Shown in pieces: positions 7,042 to 15,059 of a DNA stretch of 36,508 nucleotides (its first letter is position 1; each line of letters opens with the position of its first letter). This DNA comes from Clostridia bacterium (lineage in GTDB: Bacteria > Bacillota > Clostridia > Acetivibrionales > STF1-152). The stretch is from positions 1 to 36,508 of the forward strand of contig JANQLN010000126.1 of assembly GCA_028280575.1 (NCBI GenBank), in the 5' to 3' direction. The notes below the pieces were generated by a model. It had not been told where the DNA came from and did no database searches. It saw nothing but the letters and a program-made list of their open reading frames with translations. The translations under genes were made by a program, and so were the position numbers.

Positions 7042-7989
7042 TTATTTTCCGAGCATCGCAGCTCCTATTATTCCTGCATCATTTCCCATTTGGGCTTTAA
7101 CAATTTTCGTATGCGGGACTTCTTCACGGGCATATTGTTTTTCATCCGCGTACCTTCTTAAAGGCTCCAGCAGGTATTCACCCTCTTTGCTTACTCCTCC
7201 GCCAATGACAAACACCTCTGGCTGGAACATATTTATAATATTTGTAATACCCTCACCAAGATATTTTATATACCAGTCTACAATTCTCCTGCCCTCTTCA
7301 TCATCCTGCTTTGCCGCATCAAATGCTGTCTTTGCATCAATCCTGTCCAAGTCTCCCTCAACCAGCTTGTTTATTATTGACTTATTGTTATCGGCGGCTG
7401 CTTTTCTGGTTTCTCTGATTATTGCGGTAGCTGATGCATAAGCTTCCCAGCATCCCAATCTTCCACATGTGCAGTATTCTCCATCTGCAACAATTACCAT
7501 ATGTCCCATTTCGGGACCGGCAAAATTAAAGCCGCTGTATATCTTTCCATTAATTATGGCTCCCCCGCCTACTCCTGTTCCCAGGGTAATTGTTATAGAG
7601 CTGTCAGCACCTTTTGCCGCACCTGCCACACTTTCTGCCAATGCCGCACAGTTAGCGTCATTTTCAATAAATACCGGAAAATTTATGTACTTTTGCATTT
7701 CCGCTCTCATTGGTACGTTCCTGAAATTAATATTGTTTGTATAAACAAGTACGCCTTCCTTATTATTGGGAGTTCCGGGACTTCCAATTCCTATTGACTT
7801 AACCTCTTTTATGTCCGCTCCCCCATCCTTAACTGCCTTTGCAGCCAGCATGGCCATATCCTTAATAATTTCAGCATAATGCCTTCCTGCACCTGTAGGT
7901 ATGCTGTTTTTACAAATCAGTCTGCCATTTTCATCAACCAGCCCTGCCTTTATGCCCGTACCTCCTAAATCAACACCTATGTAATACAT
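7042..7989 (-). CDS. ROK-family sugar kinase (glucokinase-like)
   Basis: A 315-residue ROK kinase that likely phosphorylates glucose or a related hexose with ATP in the cytoplasm. The start ATG at 7989 follows GGAGGAAA. Visible are the N-terminal phosphate loop IGVDLGGTGIKAGLVD, the catalytic Asp in ENDANCAALAE (about 105), the GTGVGGGAII loop, and the zinc motif GHMVIVADGEYCTCGRLGC with one His and three Cys (about 156-174), followed by a Glu. These are diagnostic of ROK glucokinases rather than ROK repressors, since no helix-turn-helix domain is present. It begins 11 bases after ecfT, so it is co-transcribed with the ECF genes. This position is not usual. Confidence 0.92.
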   Translation of the reverse strand: MYYIGVDLGGTGIKAGLVDENGRLICKNSIPTGAGRHYAEIIKDMAMLAAKAVKDGGADIKEVKSIGIGSPGTPNNKEGVLVYTNNINFRNVPMRAEMQKYINFPVFIENDANCAALAESVAGAAKGADSSITITLGTGVGGGAIINGKIYSGFNFAGPEMGHMVIVADGEYCTCGRLGCWEAYASATAIIRETRKAAADNNKSIINKLVEGDLDRIDAKTAFDAAKQDDEEGRRIVDWYIKYLGEGITNIINMFQPEVFVIGGGVSKEGEYLLEPLRRYADEKQYAREEVPHTKIVKAQMGNDAGIIGAAMLGK

Positions 7990-8000
7990 ATATTTCCTCC

Positions 8001-8801
8001 TCAAACAAAATATTCAATGGCTATTAAAAAACAAATGAATAAAAGCATTGCAATTCCTATTTTTAAATCCACGATACTCATCTTCAATTGCTTCATTCTT
8101 GTCCTTCCTTCACTTCCTCTATAACACCTGGACTCCATTGCTGTTGCAAGCTCGTCTGCTCTTCTGAACGCACTTACAAAAAGCGGCACCAGTACAGGTA
8201 TAAATGACTTTGCTCTCTGAATCAGGTTTCCGGTGTCAAAATCTGCTCCCCTTGCTGCCTGAGCTTTCATAATCTTATCCGTTTCCTCCAGCAAGGTAGG
8301 TATAAACCTTAGTGCTATGGTCATCATCATAGCAATCTCATGGGTCGGCAATCCTATTCTTTTAAGGGGCTCCATTAGCTTCTCCAATCCATCGGTAAGC
8401 AGTATGGGAGTAGTTGTTAGCGTTAAAAGTGAAGCAGAGACTATGAGTAAAACCAGCCTTAGAGACATTTTGATTGCAAGGAGTATACCCTCATATGTAA
8501 TGCGAATGAAGCCGTACTCAAAAACAGGTGTTCCATCTGCAGTAAAAAGATTTATTGCAGCAACAAACAAAAGGATAAATAGTATTGGCTTAAGACTTCT
8601 TAAAGTATACTTTAAAGGTATATCGGAGATAATTATTGTTATAAGTGTAAAAGCAGCAACCATACCATATCCTGTAAATGTTTTTACCATAAAAATAACT
8701 ATCATATATACAAATGTAATAACTATTTTTATACGCGGGTCCGCTTTATGTATTATTGACTGCGCAGGATAGTACTGGCCGAGAGTTATATCTCTAAGCA
8801 T
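8001..8801 (-). CDS. ecfT: ECF transporter transmembrane component EcfT
   Basis: The 266-residue membrane scaffold of the energy-coupling factor complex joins the two ATPases to interchangeable substrate-binding S proteins for vitamins or metals. It has five to six hydrophobic segments and the two cytoplasmic coupling-helix motifs: AARGADF (about 185-191), a standard Ala-Arg-Gly, and ESRCYRG (about 224-230), a Ser-Arg-Cys variant of the second. The start at 8801 lies 8 bases after ecfA2. No S-component gene is beside it, so this is a group II (shared) module. Substrates depend on S proteins elsewhere. Confidence 0.95.
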   Translation of the reverse strand: MLRDITLGQYYPAQSIIHKADPRIKIVITFVYMIVIFMVKTFTGYGMVAAFTLITIIISDIPLKYTLRSLKPILFILLFVAAINLFTADGTPVFEYGFIRITYEGILLAIKMSLRLVLLIVSASLLTLTTTPILLTDGLEKLMEPLKRIGLPTHEIAMMMTIALRFIPTLLEETDKIMKAQAARGADFDTGNLIQRAKSFIPVLVPLFVSAFRRADELATAMESRCYRGSEGRTRMKQLKMSIVDLKIGIAMLLFICFLIAIEYFV

Positions 8802-8809
8802 ATTAGCTA

Positions 8810-9655
8810 TTAATCCTTTCTTATAAACTTGATTATTTCATTTTTAGCATCCTTTAACGTATATATTTCATCATCTATTTGGGGTATTATCTTTTTAAGC
8901 TTCCTCATTAAATAGGATACTTGTGGAGCGGACAATCCAAGGCTTTCAAGATGGTCAATATTTTTGAAAACATCCTTTATGCTTCCGTCCATATCAATTT
9001 TTCCGTTATCCATCACTATCACTCTGTTTACAAGTCTTGCTATGTCGTCCATACTATGTGAGACAAGTATGACTGTCACTCCTGTCTCAAAATGGTGCTT
9101 TTTCATATAGTCATAAATCTCATTTCTGCCCCTGGGGTCCAAGCCTGCCGCCGGCTCGTCCAAGACAAGAATATCAGGGTCCATGACAATTACTCCCGCA
9201 ATAGCAACACGCCTTTTTTGCCCTCCCGACAGTTCAAATGGAGATTTTAAAAGTATGTCTTCACTTAAACCGACTGTGTTAATTGCCCTGTATATGCTGT
9301 TATCTATTTCATCCTTTGATAAACCCATCTTTTGAAGGCCAAAAGCAATATCCTTATATACCGTTTCCTCAAAAAGCTGATGCTCGGGATATTGGAATAC
9401 AATACCAACCTGTCTTCTCAATTCCTTCAAATTCCTGTTTGAAACGTTAAGATTATTAACTGTTACACTTCCGCTGGTAGGCTTCAACAATCCGTTCAAA
9501 TGCTGCACAAGAGTTGATTTTCCCGATCCTGTATGTCCAATTATACCCACAAATTCACCTTTGTCAATATTTAAATTAACTTTATCCAAAGCCTTTTTTT
9601 CAAATGGACTGCCTTTCATATAAATATATGATAGGTTTTCAATTACAATTGACAT
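8810..9655 (-). CDS. ecfA2: ECF transporter ATPase A2
   Basis: A 281-residue ABC ATPase pairing with EcfA1 to power the ECF importer. From the start at 9655 (MSIVIENLSY, with GGAGGGG 4 bases before) the Walker A GHTGSGKST is at about 40-48, the signature LSGGQKRR and Walker B ILVLDEPAAGLDP come mid-protein, and the switch His is in ILVSHSM. The Q-loop region FQYPEHQLFEETVY is typical of EcfA2. It sits between ecfA1 and ecfT with short gaps. Confidence 0.96.
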   Translation of the reverse strand: MSIVIENLSYIYMKGSPFEKKALDKVNLNIDKGEFVGIIGHTGSGKSTLVQHLNGLLKPTSGSVTVNNLNVSNRNLKELRRQVGIVFQYPEHQLFEETVYKDIAFGLQKMGLSKDEIDNSIYRAINTVGLSEDILLKSPFELSGGQKRRVAIAGVIVMDPDILVLDEPAAGLDPRGRNEIYDYMKKHHFETGVTVILVSHSMDDIARLVNRVIVMDNGKIDMDGSIKDVFKNIDHLESLGLSAPQVSYLMRKLKKIIPQIDDEIYTLKDAKNEIIKFIRKD

Positions 9656-9684
9656 TTTCCCCTCCAAAACAATACGGCTTAACC

Positions 9685-10536
9685 TTATTTTAATCTCTTA
9701 ACAATTGCCTTATATGCTTCATCAATGTCTATTACGCTTAACGGCAGATCAAATCCTTCCATATTAATATCATAAAAAAGCTCAGTTACCTGAGGTACCT
9801 CCAATCCAAGCTGTTTAATTATTTTCACCCTGGAAAAAACCTCTTTTGGGCAGCCGTCAAGGACCAGCTTACCCTTGTCAAATATAATTACCCTGTCTGC
9901 AATTGCAGCTTCTTCCATATGATGAGTTATGTGGATTATAGTGATTTTTTCCTCCTCGTTAAGTCTTTTCAGGACTTTTATTACTTCTTTTCTACCTATC
10001 GGATCAAGCATGGATGTGGCTTCATCCGTTACGATACATTTAGGCTTCATGGACAGTATTCCGGCAATTGCTACACGCTGTTTCTGTCCTCCTGATAAAA
10101 GATGAGGTGCGTTTTTTACAAAGCTTCCCATATCTACGGTTTCTATGGCAGCATCAACACGCTGCCTTATCTCCATGGGTGGTATACCAAGATTTTCAGG
10201 ACCAAATGCCACATCCTCTTCTACTGTGGTACCAACTATTTGATTATCGGGATTTTGAAAAATTATTCCTACATTTCTCCTTATATCCCAGATATAATCT
10301 TCCTGGCCGGTTTCAATATTATCTACAAAAACAACACCTTCAACCGGTATAAGCAGAGCATTCAAAAGTCTGGCAAAAGTAGATTTGCCTGAACCGTTCC
10401 TTCCAAGTACTGCTGTAAAGCTGCCCTCGTGGAATTCGACGGTGACATCATCCACGGCTGTTACATCTCCATGCTCAATACTTGAAGCTTTATATACATA
10501 TTTAGCTTTTTTTGTTTTTATTATATCTCTATTCAT
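9685..10536 (-). CDS. ecfA1: ECF transporter ATPase A1
   Basis: A 283-residue ABC ATPase, partner of EcfA2. Walker A GRNGSGKST is at about 45-53, the Q loop FQNPDNQIVGTTVEEDVAFG identifies EcfA1, followed by LSGGQKQR and Walker B CIVTDEATSMLDP. The switch His is in IHITHHM. The gene opens the ECF block 227 bases after rplQ, the order conserved in Bacillus and other Firmicutes. The ribosome binding site is weak (AAGGATTTTTCTAA before ATG). Confidence 0.96.
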   Translation of the reverse strand: MNRDIIKTKKAKYVYKASSIEHGDVTAVDDVTVEFHEGSFTAVLGRNGSGKSTFARLLNALLIPVEGVVFVDNIETGQEDYIWDIRRNVGIIFQNPDNQIVGTTVEEDVAFGPENLGIPPMEIRQRVDAAIETVDMGSFVKNAPHLLSGGQKQRVAIAGILSMKPKCIVTDEATSMLDPIGRKEVIKVLKRLNEEEKITIIHITHHMEEAAIADRVIIFDKGKLVLDGCPKEVFSRVKIIKQLGLEVPQVTELFYDINMEGFDLPLSVIDIDEAYKAIVKRLK

Positions 10537-10630
10537 TTAGAAAAATCCTTAATTTTATAAAAAAGAGACTAAGCTTTATATCGTAATATATAACCTAATC
10601 CCGCACCAGCTATTCTTATATAAAGCAATT

Positions 10631-10712
10631 TGCTCCTTGACCGGTTTTAAAATAAGGAGCATGCTAAATTTTGTATAGCCTGTTATTCATACTGCTGAAT
10701 TTAATATGCTCC
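10631..10712 (-). promoter_or_regulatory. Alternative hairpins between rplQ and ecfA1
   Basis: Two inverted repeats share a strand segment. GGAGCATgcTAAATT at 10656-10670 pairs with 10698-10712 (13 of 15), while AAGGAGCA at 10654-10661 pairs perfectly with TGCTCCTT at 10631-10638. They cannot form together. Neither is followed by a T-run. They lie in the 227-base gap where ribosomal and transporter genes could be uncoupled, but the function is a guess. Confidence 0.4.
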
Positions 10713-10763
10713 GCTTAAAAAAATCAAACACAGGCAAATTGCTCATATAACTGTCCACTGCTT

Positions 10764-11288
10764 TTATAAAAGCTCTAGAATAACCATCTCGGCAGCATCT
10801 CCTCTTCTAGGGCCTAATTTGTATATTCTAGTGTATCCACCATTTTTCTCCTTATATTTTGGAGCCAATTCATTAAATATTTTATCAACCAGATTCTTAT
10901 TAACACCTTTTTCATCTTTAAATCTGTAAATCCATTTGATAATCTGCCTTCTGGCATGAAGCCTGGACGGGCTGTCTACAGTTTTCATATCTGTAGATTC
11001 CTCTCTTTCCACTACTTCATACTTTCTATTATTTTTGGATGTTTTACTTATTGTTATTTTTCTTCCTCCGCTATCCACTCTGGCTTTTGAAACCTTTACC
11101 TGTTTGGAAGTAAAATTGTCCGCTTCACGAACTGCAAGATTAATGAGCTTTTCCGCAATTTTTCTAACTTCCTTTGCCCTGGTTTCAGTAGTCTCTATTT
11201 TACCATTATCAATAAGAGAAGTTACCAGCCCTTTCAGCATGGCTTTCCTCTGGGATGAAACACGTCCCAGCTTTCTATACGCAGGCAT
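10764..11288 (-). CDS. rplQ: 50S ribosomal protein L17 with internal insertion
   Basis: L17 sits at the exit of the peptide tunnel. The start ([21 protein letters not shown]) and the end ([22 protein letters not shown]) are canonical. At 174 residues it is about 50 longer than Bacillus or E. coli L17 (about 120-127). The extra segment lies at about residues 56-105, is rich in Lys, Arg, Ser and Glu ([20 protein letters not shown]), and interrupts the usual core before [17 protein letters not shown]. It is in frame and shows no decay. It closes the alpha operon, 34 bases after rpoA. Confidence 0.97.
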   Translation of the reverse strand: MPAYRKLGRVSSQRKAMLKGLVTSLIDNGKIETTETRAKEVRKIAEKLINLAVREADNFTSKQVKVSKARVDSGGRKITISKTSKNNRKYEVVEREESTDMKTVDSPSRLHARRQIIKWIYRFKDEKGVNKNLVDKIFNELAPKYKEKNGGYTRIYKLGPRRGDAAEMVILELL

Positions 11289-11322
11289 TCTTAAAACCTC
11301 CTTTATGCTTAAATCGCACCGA

Positions 11323-12270
11323 TTATTCCTCTGAAGGCTTTAGTGCCAATCCAAGAGCCTTCATTTTTTGTAATACTTCATCCAATGATTTTCTGCCAAG
11401 GTTTCTTACTTTCATCATATCATCTTCCGTCCGGTTCGTAAGGTCTTCAACAGTGTTAATACCGGCCCTTTTAAGGCAATTATATGACCTGACCGAGAGA
11501 TCCAGCTCCTCTATTGTCATTTCAAGCACTTTTTCCTTCTTAGTCTCTTCTTTTTCTACCATAATTTCAGTATTCTTAGCCTGGTCTGAAAGGTCAATAA
11601 ACAAATTAAGGTGCTCACTCATAATTTTAGCTCCAAGGCTAATTGCTTCGTCAGGCTTTATGCTGCCGTCGGTCCAAACCTCAAAGGTAAGCTTATCCCA
11701 GTCAGTTGCCTGTCCTACACGAGTATTTTCTACCGTATAGTTAACTTTCTTCACCGGGGTATATATGGAGTCTACCGGTATAATTCCAATAGGCTGCCCT
11801 TGCTGCTTGTTTTTTTCAGCCGCTACATAGCCCCTGCCTTTATTAATAGTAAGCTCCATATAAAATCTGCTTTCACCGTTTAATGTAGCTATATGCAAAT
11901 CAGTATTGAGTATTTCAACATCAGCATCAGCCTTTATGTCTCCCGCTGTTACAGCACCTTCACCTTCAGCGTCGATATAAACTATTTTTTGTCCTTCACT
12001 GTGAAGCATAAGAGACAATTCCTTTATGTTTAACATGATTTCAGTAACATCTTCAATTACACCCGGAACAGTTGAAAATTCATGTAAAACACCATCAATC
12101 TTTATGTTAGTCACCGCAACTCCGGGAAGTGAAGACAAAAGTATTCTCCTCAATGAATTACCTAAAGTGGTACCATATCCCCGTTCCAGAGGCTCAACTA
12201 CAAACTTTCCATAAGTATTGTCATCACTTGTTTCAATACACTCAATTTTTGGTTTTTCTATTTCAATCAT
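11323..12270 (-). CDS. rpoA: DNA-directed RNA polymerase subunit alpha
   Basis: The 315-residue alpha subunit. The N-terminal assembly domain has the [25 protein letters not shown] motif (about 28-52) that dimerises alpha and binds beta and beta'. After a Glu/Lys-rich linker the C-terminal domain has [22 protein letters not shown] and [14 protein letters not shown], which contact UP elements and activators. The ATG at 12270 follows GGGAGGG. It lies between rpsD and rplQ, as in all Firmicute alpha operons. Confidence 0.98.
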   Translation of the reverse strand: MIEIEKPKIECIETSDDNTYGKFVVEPLERGYGTTLGNSLRRILLSSLPGVAVTNIKIDGVLHEFSTVPGVIEDVTEIMLNIKELSLMLHSEGQKIVYIDAEGEGAVTAGDIKADADVEILNTDLHIATLNGESRFYMELTINKGRGYVAAEKNKQQGQPIGIIPVDSIYTPVKKVNYTVENTRVGQATDWDKLTFEVWTDGSIKPDEAISLGAKIMSEHLNLFIDLSDQAKNTEIMVEKEETKKEKVLEMTIEELDLSVRSYNCLKRAGINTVEDLTNRTEDDMMKVRNLGRKSLDEVLQKMKALGLALKPSEE

Positions 12271-12373
12271 ACTTAAACCCTCCCTTGTTATCTGGTAGCT
12301 TTTATGAGGGCAACCGATTCATCAGCAAAACCTCAATACCCAAACTATATTCTTCAAGGCTTAAAATATTTTA

Positions 12374-13000
12374 TTATTTAGAGTACAGCTCTACTATCAA
12401 GTGTTCCTGCAGAGGAAGATCAATATCCTCTCTTTTTGGCAGCCCAATAACCCTGCCAACCAAATTTTCCTTATCTAAATCAAGCCATTCAGGTATCACT
12501 TTGCTTCCAAGAGCTTCTGCCAGCTCTTTAATCTTGGGAGAATTTTTACTCTTCTCCTTTACAGTTATCACATCACCCTGTTTTACCAGATATGATGGAA
12601 TATCAACTTTTCCGCCGTTAACGGTGAAATGACCATGTGTCACCAATTGTCTTGCTTCTGATCTCGAAAAAGCCAGTCCCAGCCTGTAAATTACATTGTC
12701 AAATCTGCTCTCCAGTATCTGAAGAAGAGTTTCACCGGTAATACCCTTTTTCTTGGCAGCCATTTCAAAATATTTTCTGAATTGTCCCTCCAAAACCCCG
12801 TAAAATCTTCTTGCTTTCTGCTTTTCGCGCAGCTGTACTCCGTATTCCGACAGTTTTTTTCTTTGCTGCCCGTGCTGTCCAGGAGCATAAGCTCTTCTAC
12901 CAATTGAGCATTTATGTGTATAGCATCTTTCACCTTTCAGAAAAAGCTTTTCACCTTCCCTGCGGCAAAGCTTGCAAGATGCACCTGTATATCTTGCCAT
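12374..13000 (-). CDS. rpsD: 30S ribosomal protein S4 (zinc-binding type)
   Basis: A 208-residue S4, a primary 16S rRNA binder and usually the regulator of its own operon. The N-terminal zinc knuckle is intact: four Cys in [11 protein letters not shown]...CYTHKC (about 9-31). The S4 RNA-binding domain is seen in [38 protein letters not shown] (about 98-135). The start at 13000 follows GGAGG. Here rpsD lies inside the alpha operon, as in Clostridia, unlike B. subtilis where it is separate. Confidence 0.98.
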   Translation of the reverse strand: MARYTGASCKLCRREGEKLFLKGERCYTHKCSIGRRAYAPGQHGQQRKKLSEYGVQLREKQKARRFYGVLEGQFRKYFEMAAKKKGITGETLLQILESRFDNVIYRLGLAFSRSEARQLVTHGHFTVNGGKVDIPSYLVKQGDVITVKEKSKNSPKIKELAEALGSKVIPEWLDLDKENLVGRVIGLPKREDIDLPLQEHLIVELYSK

Positions 13001-13019
13001 TCCTATTTACACCTCCGAT

Positions 13020-13127
13020 AAAAATTTCTTTGAAATTTTTAGAAAACAGATTACCAGAAATCAGTTTAAAAGCCTGGCTTCGCAGCCGCTTATCAGGAAT
13101 ATCCAGCCTCTGCTCCCTAACCTGATA
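13020..13127 (-). promoter_or_regulatory. Structured leader before rpsD, candidate S4 control site
   Basis: The 144-base rpsK-rpsD gap contains, in transcript order, TATCAGG/CCTGATA (13121-13127 with 13091-13097), a GGCT-GCGA-AGCC hairpin with a GNRA-type tetraloop (13076-13087), and a perfect AAAAATTTC/GAAATTTTT hairpin (13020-13040) just upstream of the rpsD ribosome binding site. Such structure is unusual in a tightly packed operon. S4 autoregulation is an inference. Confidence 0.45.
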
Positions 13128-13144
13128 TCTTTCTGTTCCCTATA

Positions 13145-13540
13145 TTACACCCTTCTCCTCTTAGGCGGTCTGCATCCGTTATGAGGAATGGGTGTTACGT
13201 CTTTAATCATACTCACTTCCAAACCGGCTGCCTGAAGCGCCCTAATAGCTGCTTCCCTGCCTGCCCCCGGACCCTTTACAAAAACTTCCACTATCTTCAT
13301 TCCATGTTCCATAGCTGCTTTTGCCGCTGTCTCAGCAGCCATTTGAGCTGCAAAAGGGGTACTCTTTCTGGAACCTCTGAAACCCAATCCACCTGCGCTC
13401 GCCCAGGATATGGCATTTCCTGCGGTATCGGTAACCGTTACTATTGTATTGTTAAATGTGGAACGGATATGTGCCGCACCACGTTCAATATTTTTGCGTT
13501 CTCTTCTTCTTCTGGCACCTCTTCTGGTTTTTGCCGCCAT
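13145..13540 (-). CDS. rpsK: 30S ribosomal protein S11
   Basis: The 131-residue S11 of the 30S platform. Typical segments are [22 protein letters not shown] (about 21-42), [18 protein letters not shown] and the C-terminus [18 protein letters not shown]. The ATG at 13540 follows an AAGGAGG site. It lies 28 bases after rpsM and is co-transcribed with it. Confidence 0.98.
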   Translation of the reverse strand: MAAKTRRGARRRRERKNIERGAAHIRSTFNNTIVTVTDTAGNAISWASAGGLGFRGSRKSTPFAAQMAAETAAKAAMEHGMKIVEVFVKGPGAGREAAIRALQAAGLEVSMIKDVTPIPHNGCRPPKRRRV

Positions 13541-13568
13541 TAACTATTCAACCTCCTTCTCTTTGAGA

Positions 13569-13937
13569 CTACTTCTTTCTTGCACCGACTGTTTTACTTG
13601 GTCCCTTGCGGGTACGTGCATTGGTTTTTGTCCTTTGCCCACGTACAGGCAATCCTGATCTGTGTCTTCTGCCTCTGTAACAGCCTATTTCTACAAGTCT
13701 TTTAATATTAAGTGAAATTTCTCTACGCAGATCGCCTTCTACAATGAATTCCTTTTCAATAACTTCTCTTAACTTGCTTATTTCATCATCAGTCAAATCT
13801 CTGGTTCTGGTATCGGGATCAATACCCGTTTTAGTTAAAACTTCCTTTGCTTTTGTTCTACCTATTCCAAAAATGTATGTCAAAGCTATTTCAACACGTT
13901 TTTCCCTGGGTAAATCCACTCCTGCAATTCGAGCCAT
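13569..13937 (-). CDS. rpsM: 30S ribosomal protein S13
   Basis: S13 sits at the head of the 30S subunit and contacts 50S and P-site tRNA. Of 122 residues, [22 protein letters not shown], the helix-hairpin-helix [10 protein letters not shown] and the basic tail [24 protein letters not shown] are diagnostic. The ATG at 13937 follows GGAGG. It is the first gene after a strong internal promoter, so it begins the separately transcribed alpha operon. Confidence 0.98.
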   Translation of the reverse strand: MARIAGVDLPREKRVEIALTYIFGIGRTKAKEVLTKTGIDPDTRTRDLTDDEISKLREVIEKEFIVEGDLRREISLNIKRLVEIGCYRGRRHRSGLPVRGQRTKTNARTRKGPSKTVGARKK

Positions 13938-14117
13938 AAACTTTCACACCTCCGTTAAATTCTTATTCAAGGTTCGATCTAAAGCTTATAATGACCTTTT
14001 ACTAAGCTTATCCTTATTTATAAACCATCATCCGGAATTCACAATATAAAACTGTGCAGCCGCATTCCCGATGTAATTTCCATTTAAACCCAAACAATTG
14101 TAAGCTTTTATTTCCAA
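13938..14117 (-). promoter_or_regulatory. Long leader of the alpha operon, upstream of rpsM
   Basis: About 180 bases lie between the predicted transcription start and rpsM. Inverted segments such as AAGCTT at both ends of a 25-base stretch (around 13980-14010) are visible but no single fold is compelling. In several bacteria S4 represses the alpha operon through a leader at this place. I see no coding frame with a ribosome binding site. Confidence 0.4.
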
Positions 14118-14123
14118 CTATTT

Positions 14124-14152
14124 ATTATCTATTATAAGCCTCCAATTGTCAA
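14124..14152 (-). promoter_or_regulatory. Sigma-A promoter of the alpha operon (rpsM-rpsK-rpsD-rpoA-rplQ)
   Basis: On the minus strand TTGACA (14147-14152) and GATAAT (14124-14129) are exactly 17 bases apart, in the 240-base gap between rpmJ and rpsM. This would uncouple rpoA and its neighbours from the upstream spc operon. Confidence 0.8.
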
Positions 14153-14157
14153 CTGCC

Positions 14158-14184
14158 AGGATAGATTGTTTCAAAATCTATCCT
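14158..14184 (-). terminator. Hairpin after rpmJ, possible partial terminator
   Basis: AGGATAGATT (14158-14167) and AATCTATCCT (14175-14184) form a perfect 10-base stem with a 7-base loop that includes the rpmJ stop codon. It lacks a T-run, so it may slow or process rather than end transcription. It sits immediately upstream of the alpha-operon promoter, separating the spc and alpha units. Confidence 0.45.
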
Positions 14185-14291
14185 TGTTTTTGCTTATGTT
14201 TTGGATTTTGGCATATTACCATTACCTTGCCTTTTCTCCTGATAATCTTGCACTTTTCGCATATAGCCTTTACTGACGGTTTTACCTTCAT
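14178..14291 (-). CDS. rpmJ: 50S ribosomal protein L36 (zinc-binding type)
   Basis: A 37-residue L36. [20 protein letters not shown] continues to a second Cys and His (CQNPKH), giving the Cys-x2-Cys-x12-Cys-x4-His zinc ribbon of the zinc-dependent form. The ATG at 14291 has AAGGAGG 9 bases upstream. It lies between infA and rpsM, its conserved place. Confidence 0.97.
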   Translation of the reverse strand: MKVKPSVKAICEKCKIIRRKGKVMVICQNPKHKQKQG

Positions 14292-14410
14292 TTTTTAAGA
14301 CCTCCTTACTTGTTACTTTACCTTGGATAATCAATACCCTGCTCGAATATTAATTTCCCCTGAACCAAAAATACTTCGCGCTGTTTACCAAAATCAATAT
14401 CAAATGCAGG

Positions 14411-14629
14411 TCATTTAGCCCTCCATGTGATCCTGCCCCTTGTAAGGTCATAAGGGGATAGTTCCAATGTTACCTTATCTCCAGGAAGAATTTTAATAAA
14501 ATTCATCCTTAGTTTTCCTGAAATATGCGCCAGTACCTTATGCCCATTTTCCAATTCAACCTGGAACATGGCATTTGGCAGCGCTTCCAATACCGTACCT
14601 TCAACTTCAATTACATCTTCCTTTGGCAA
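14411..14629 (-). CDS. infA: Translation initiation factor IF-1
   Basis: IF-1 binds the 30S A site during initiation. The best start is TTG at 14629, since AAGGAGG lies 8 bases upstream and gives exactly 72 residues ([21 protein letters not shown] after Met), the universal IF-1 length. The OB-fold marks are [16 protein letters not shown] (about 25-40) and the end [15 protein letters not shown]. An in-frame ATG at 14659 is inside the preceding gene and is rejected as start. Confidence 0.96.
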   Translation of the reverse strand: MPKEDVIEVEGTVLEALPNAMFQVELENGHKVLAHISGKLRMNFIKILPGDKVTLELSPYDLTRGRITWRAK

Positions 14630-14655
14630 ATCCAAAACCTCCTTATTCTTACAAA

Positions 14656-14937
14656 TCACATCTGACCTTCCAATCCGGTAAAATAAACAGCCAGTATTTT
14701 CTTCATCTCAGAATTTGATATTCTGCCGTACCCTTCAAGCTTTTCTTTTACATGCTTTACTACTTGCCCGGTTGCTTCAAGATGCTTGATTTTTTTCTTT
14801 TTAGGATTTTCAAGCTTTCTTAAATCTCCGTCAACTATCAAAACATAATTGTCATCAATTATACTTCTTACAAAAAAGTATCTTCCTTCATCTCTACCAG
14901 CTTTTGAGCGAACAATCTCGCCAACTGACACATCCAT
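14656..14937 (-). CDS. KOW-domain RNA-binding protein (L14e/L6e-like)
   Basis: A 93-residue protein with an N-terminal KOW fold ([24 protein letters not shown], about 3-26) like eukaryotic/archaeal L14e, then a basic loop [20 protein letters not shown]. It probably binds ribosomal RNA or the ribosome. It lies between map and infA, a position kept in many Clostridia. The ATG at 14937 begins MDVSVGEIV, and the gene ends 27 bases before the infA start codon, so the infA ribosome binding site lies in the gap. The exact role is not established. Confidence 0.85.
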   Translation of the reverse strand: MDVSVGEIVRSKAGRDEGRYFFVRSIIDDNYVLIVDGDLRKLENPKKKKIKHLEATGQVVKHVKEKLEGYGRISNSEMKKILAVYFTGLEGQM

Positions 14938-15059
14938 CCGTCACACCCCGGCTTACTCTTGCTTTTCAAATCTATTTCCATGAAACAAGTTCACGGATAT
15001 TTACTGAAACTGCTTCCCAGGCACTTGCAGAATCCTTTTCACATAACTATCAATTGCCG

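Noticed and set aside
8317-8772. Long plus-strand open frame opposite ecfT
   Set aside because: It is a shadow: hydrophobic Ile/Val-rich antisense of membrane segments, with no family features or start signal. The same applies to many plus-strand frames opposite ribosomal genes.
13966-13982. GGTTCGATC-like sequence resembling a tRNA T-loop
   Set aside because: No acceptor, D or anticodon arms can be built around it; it lies in the rpsM leader.
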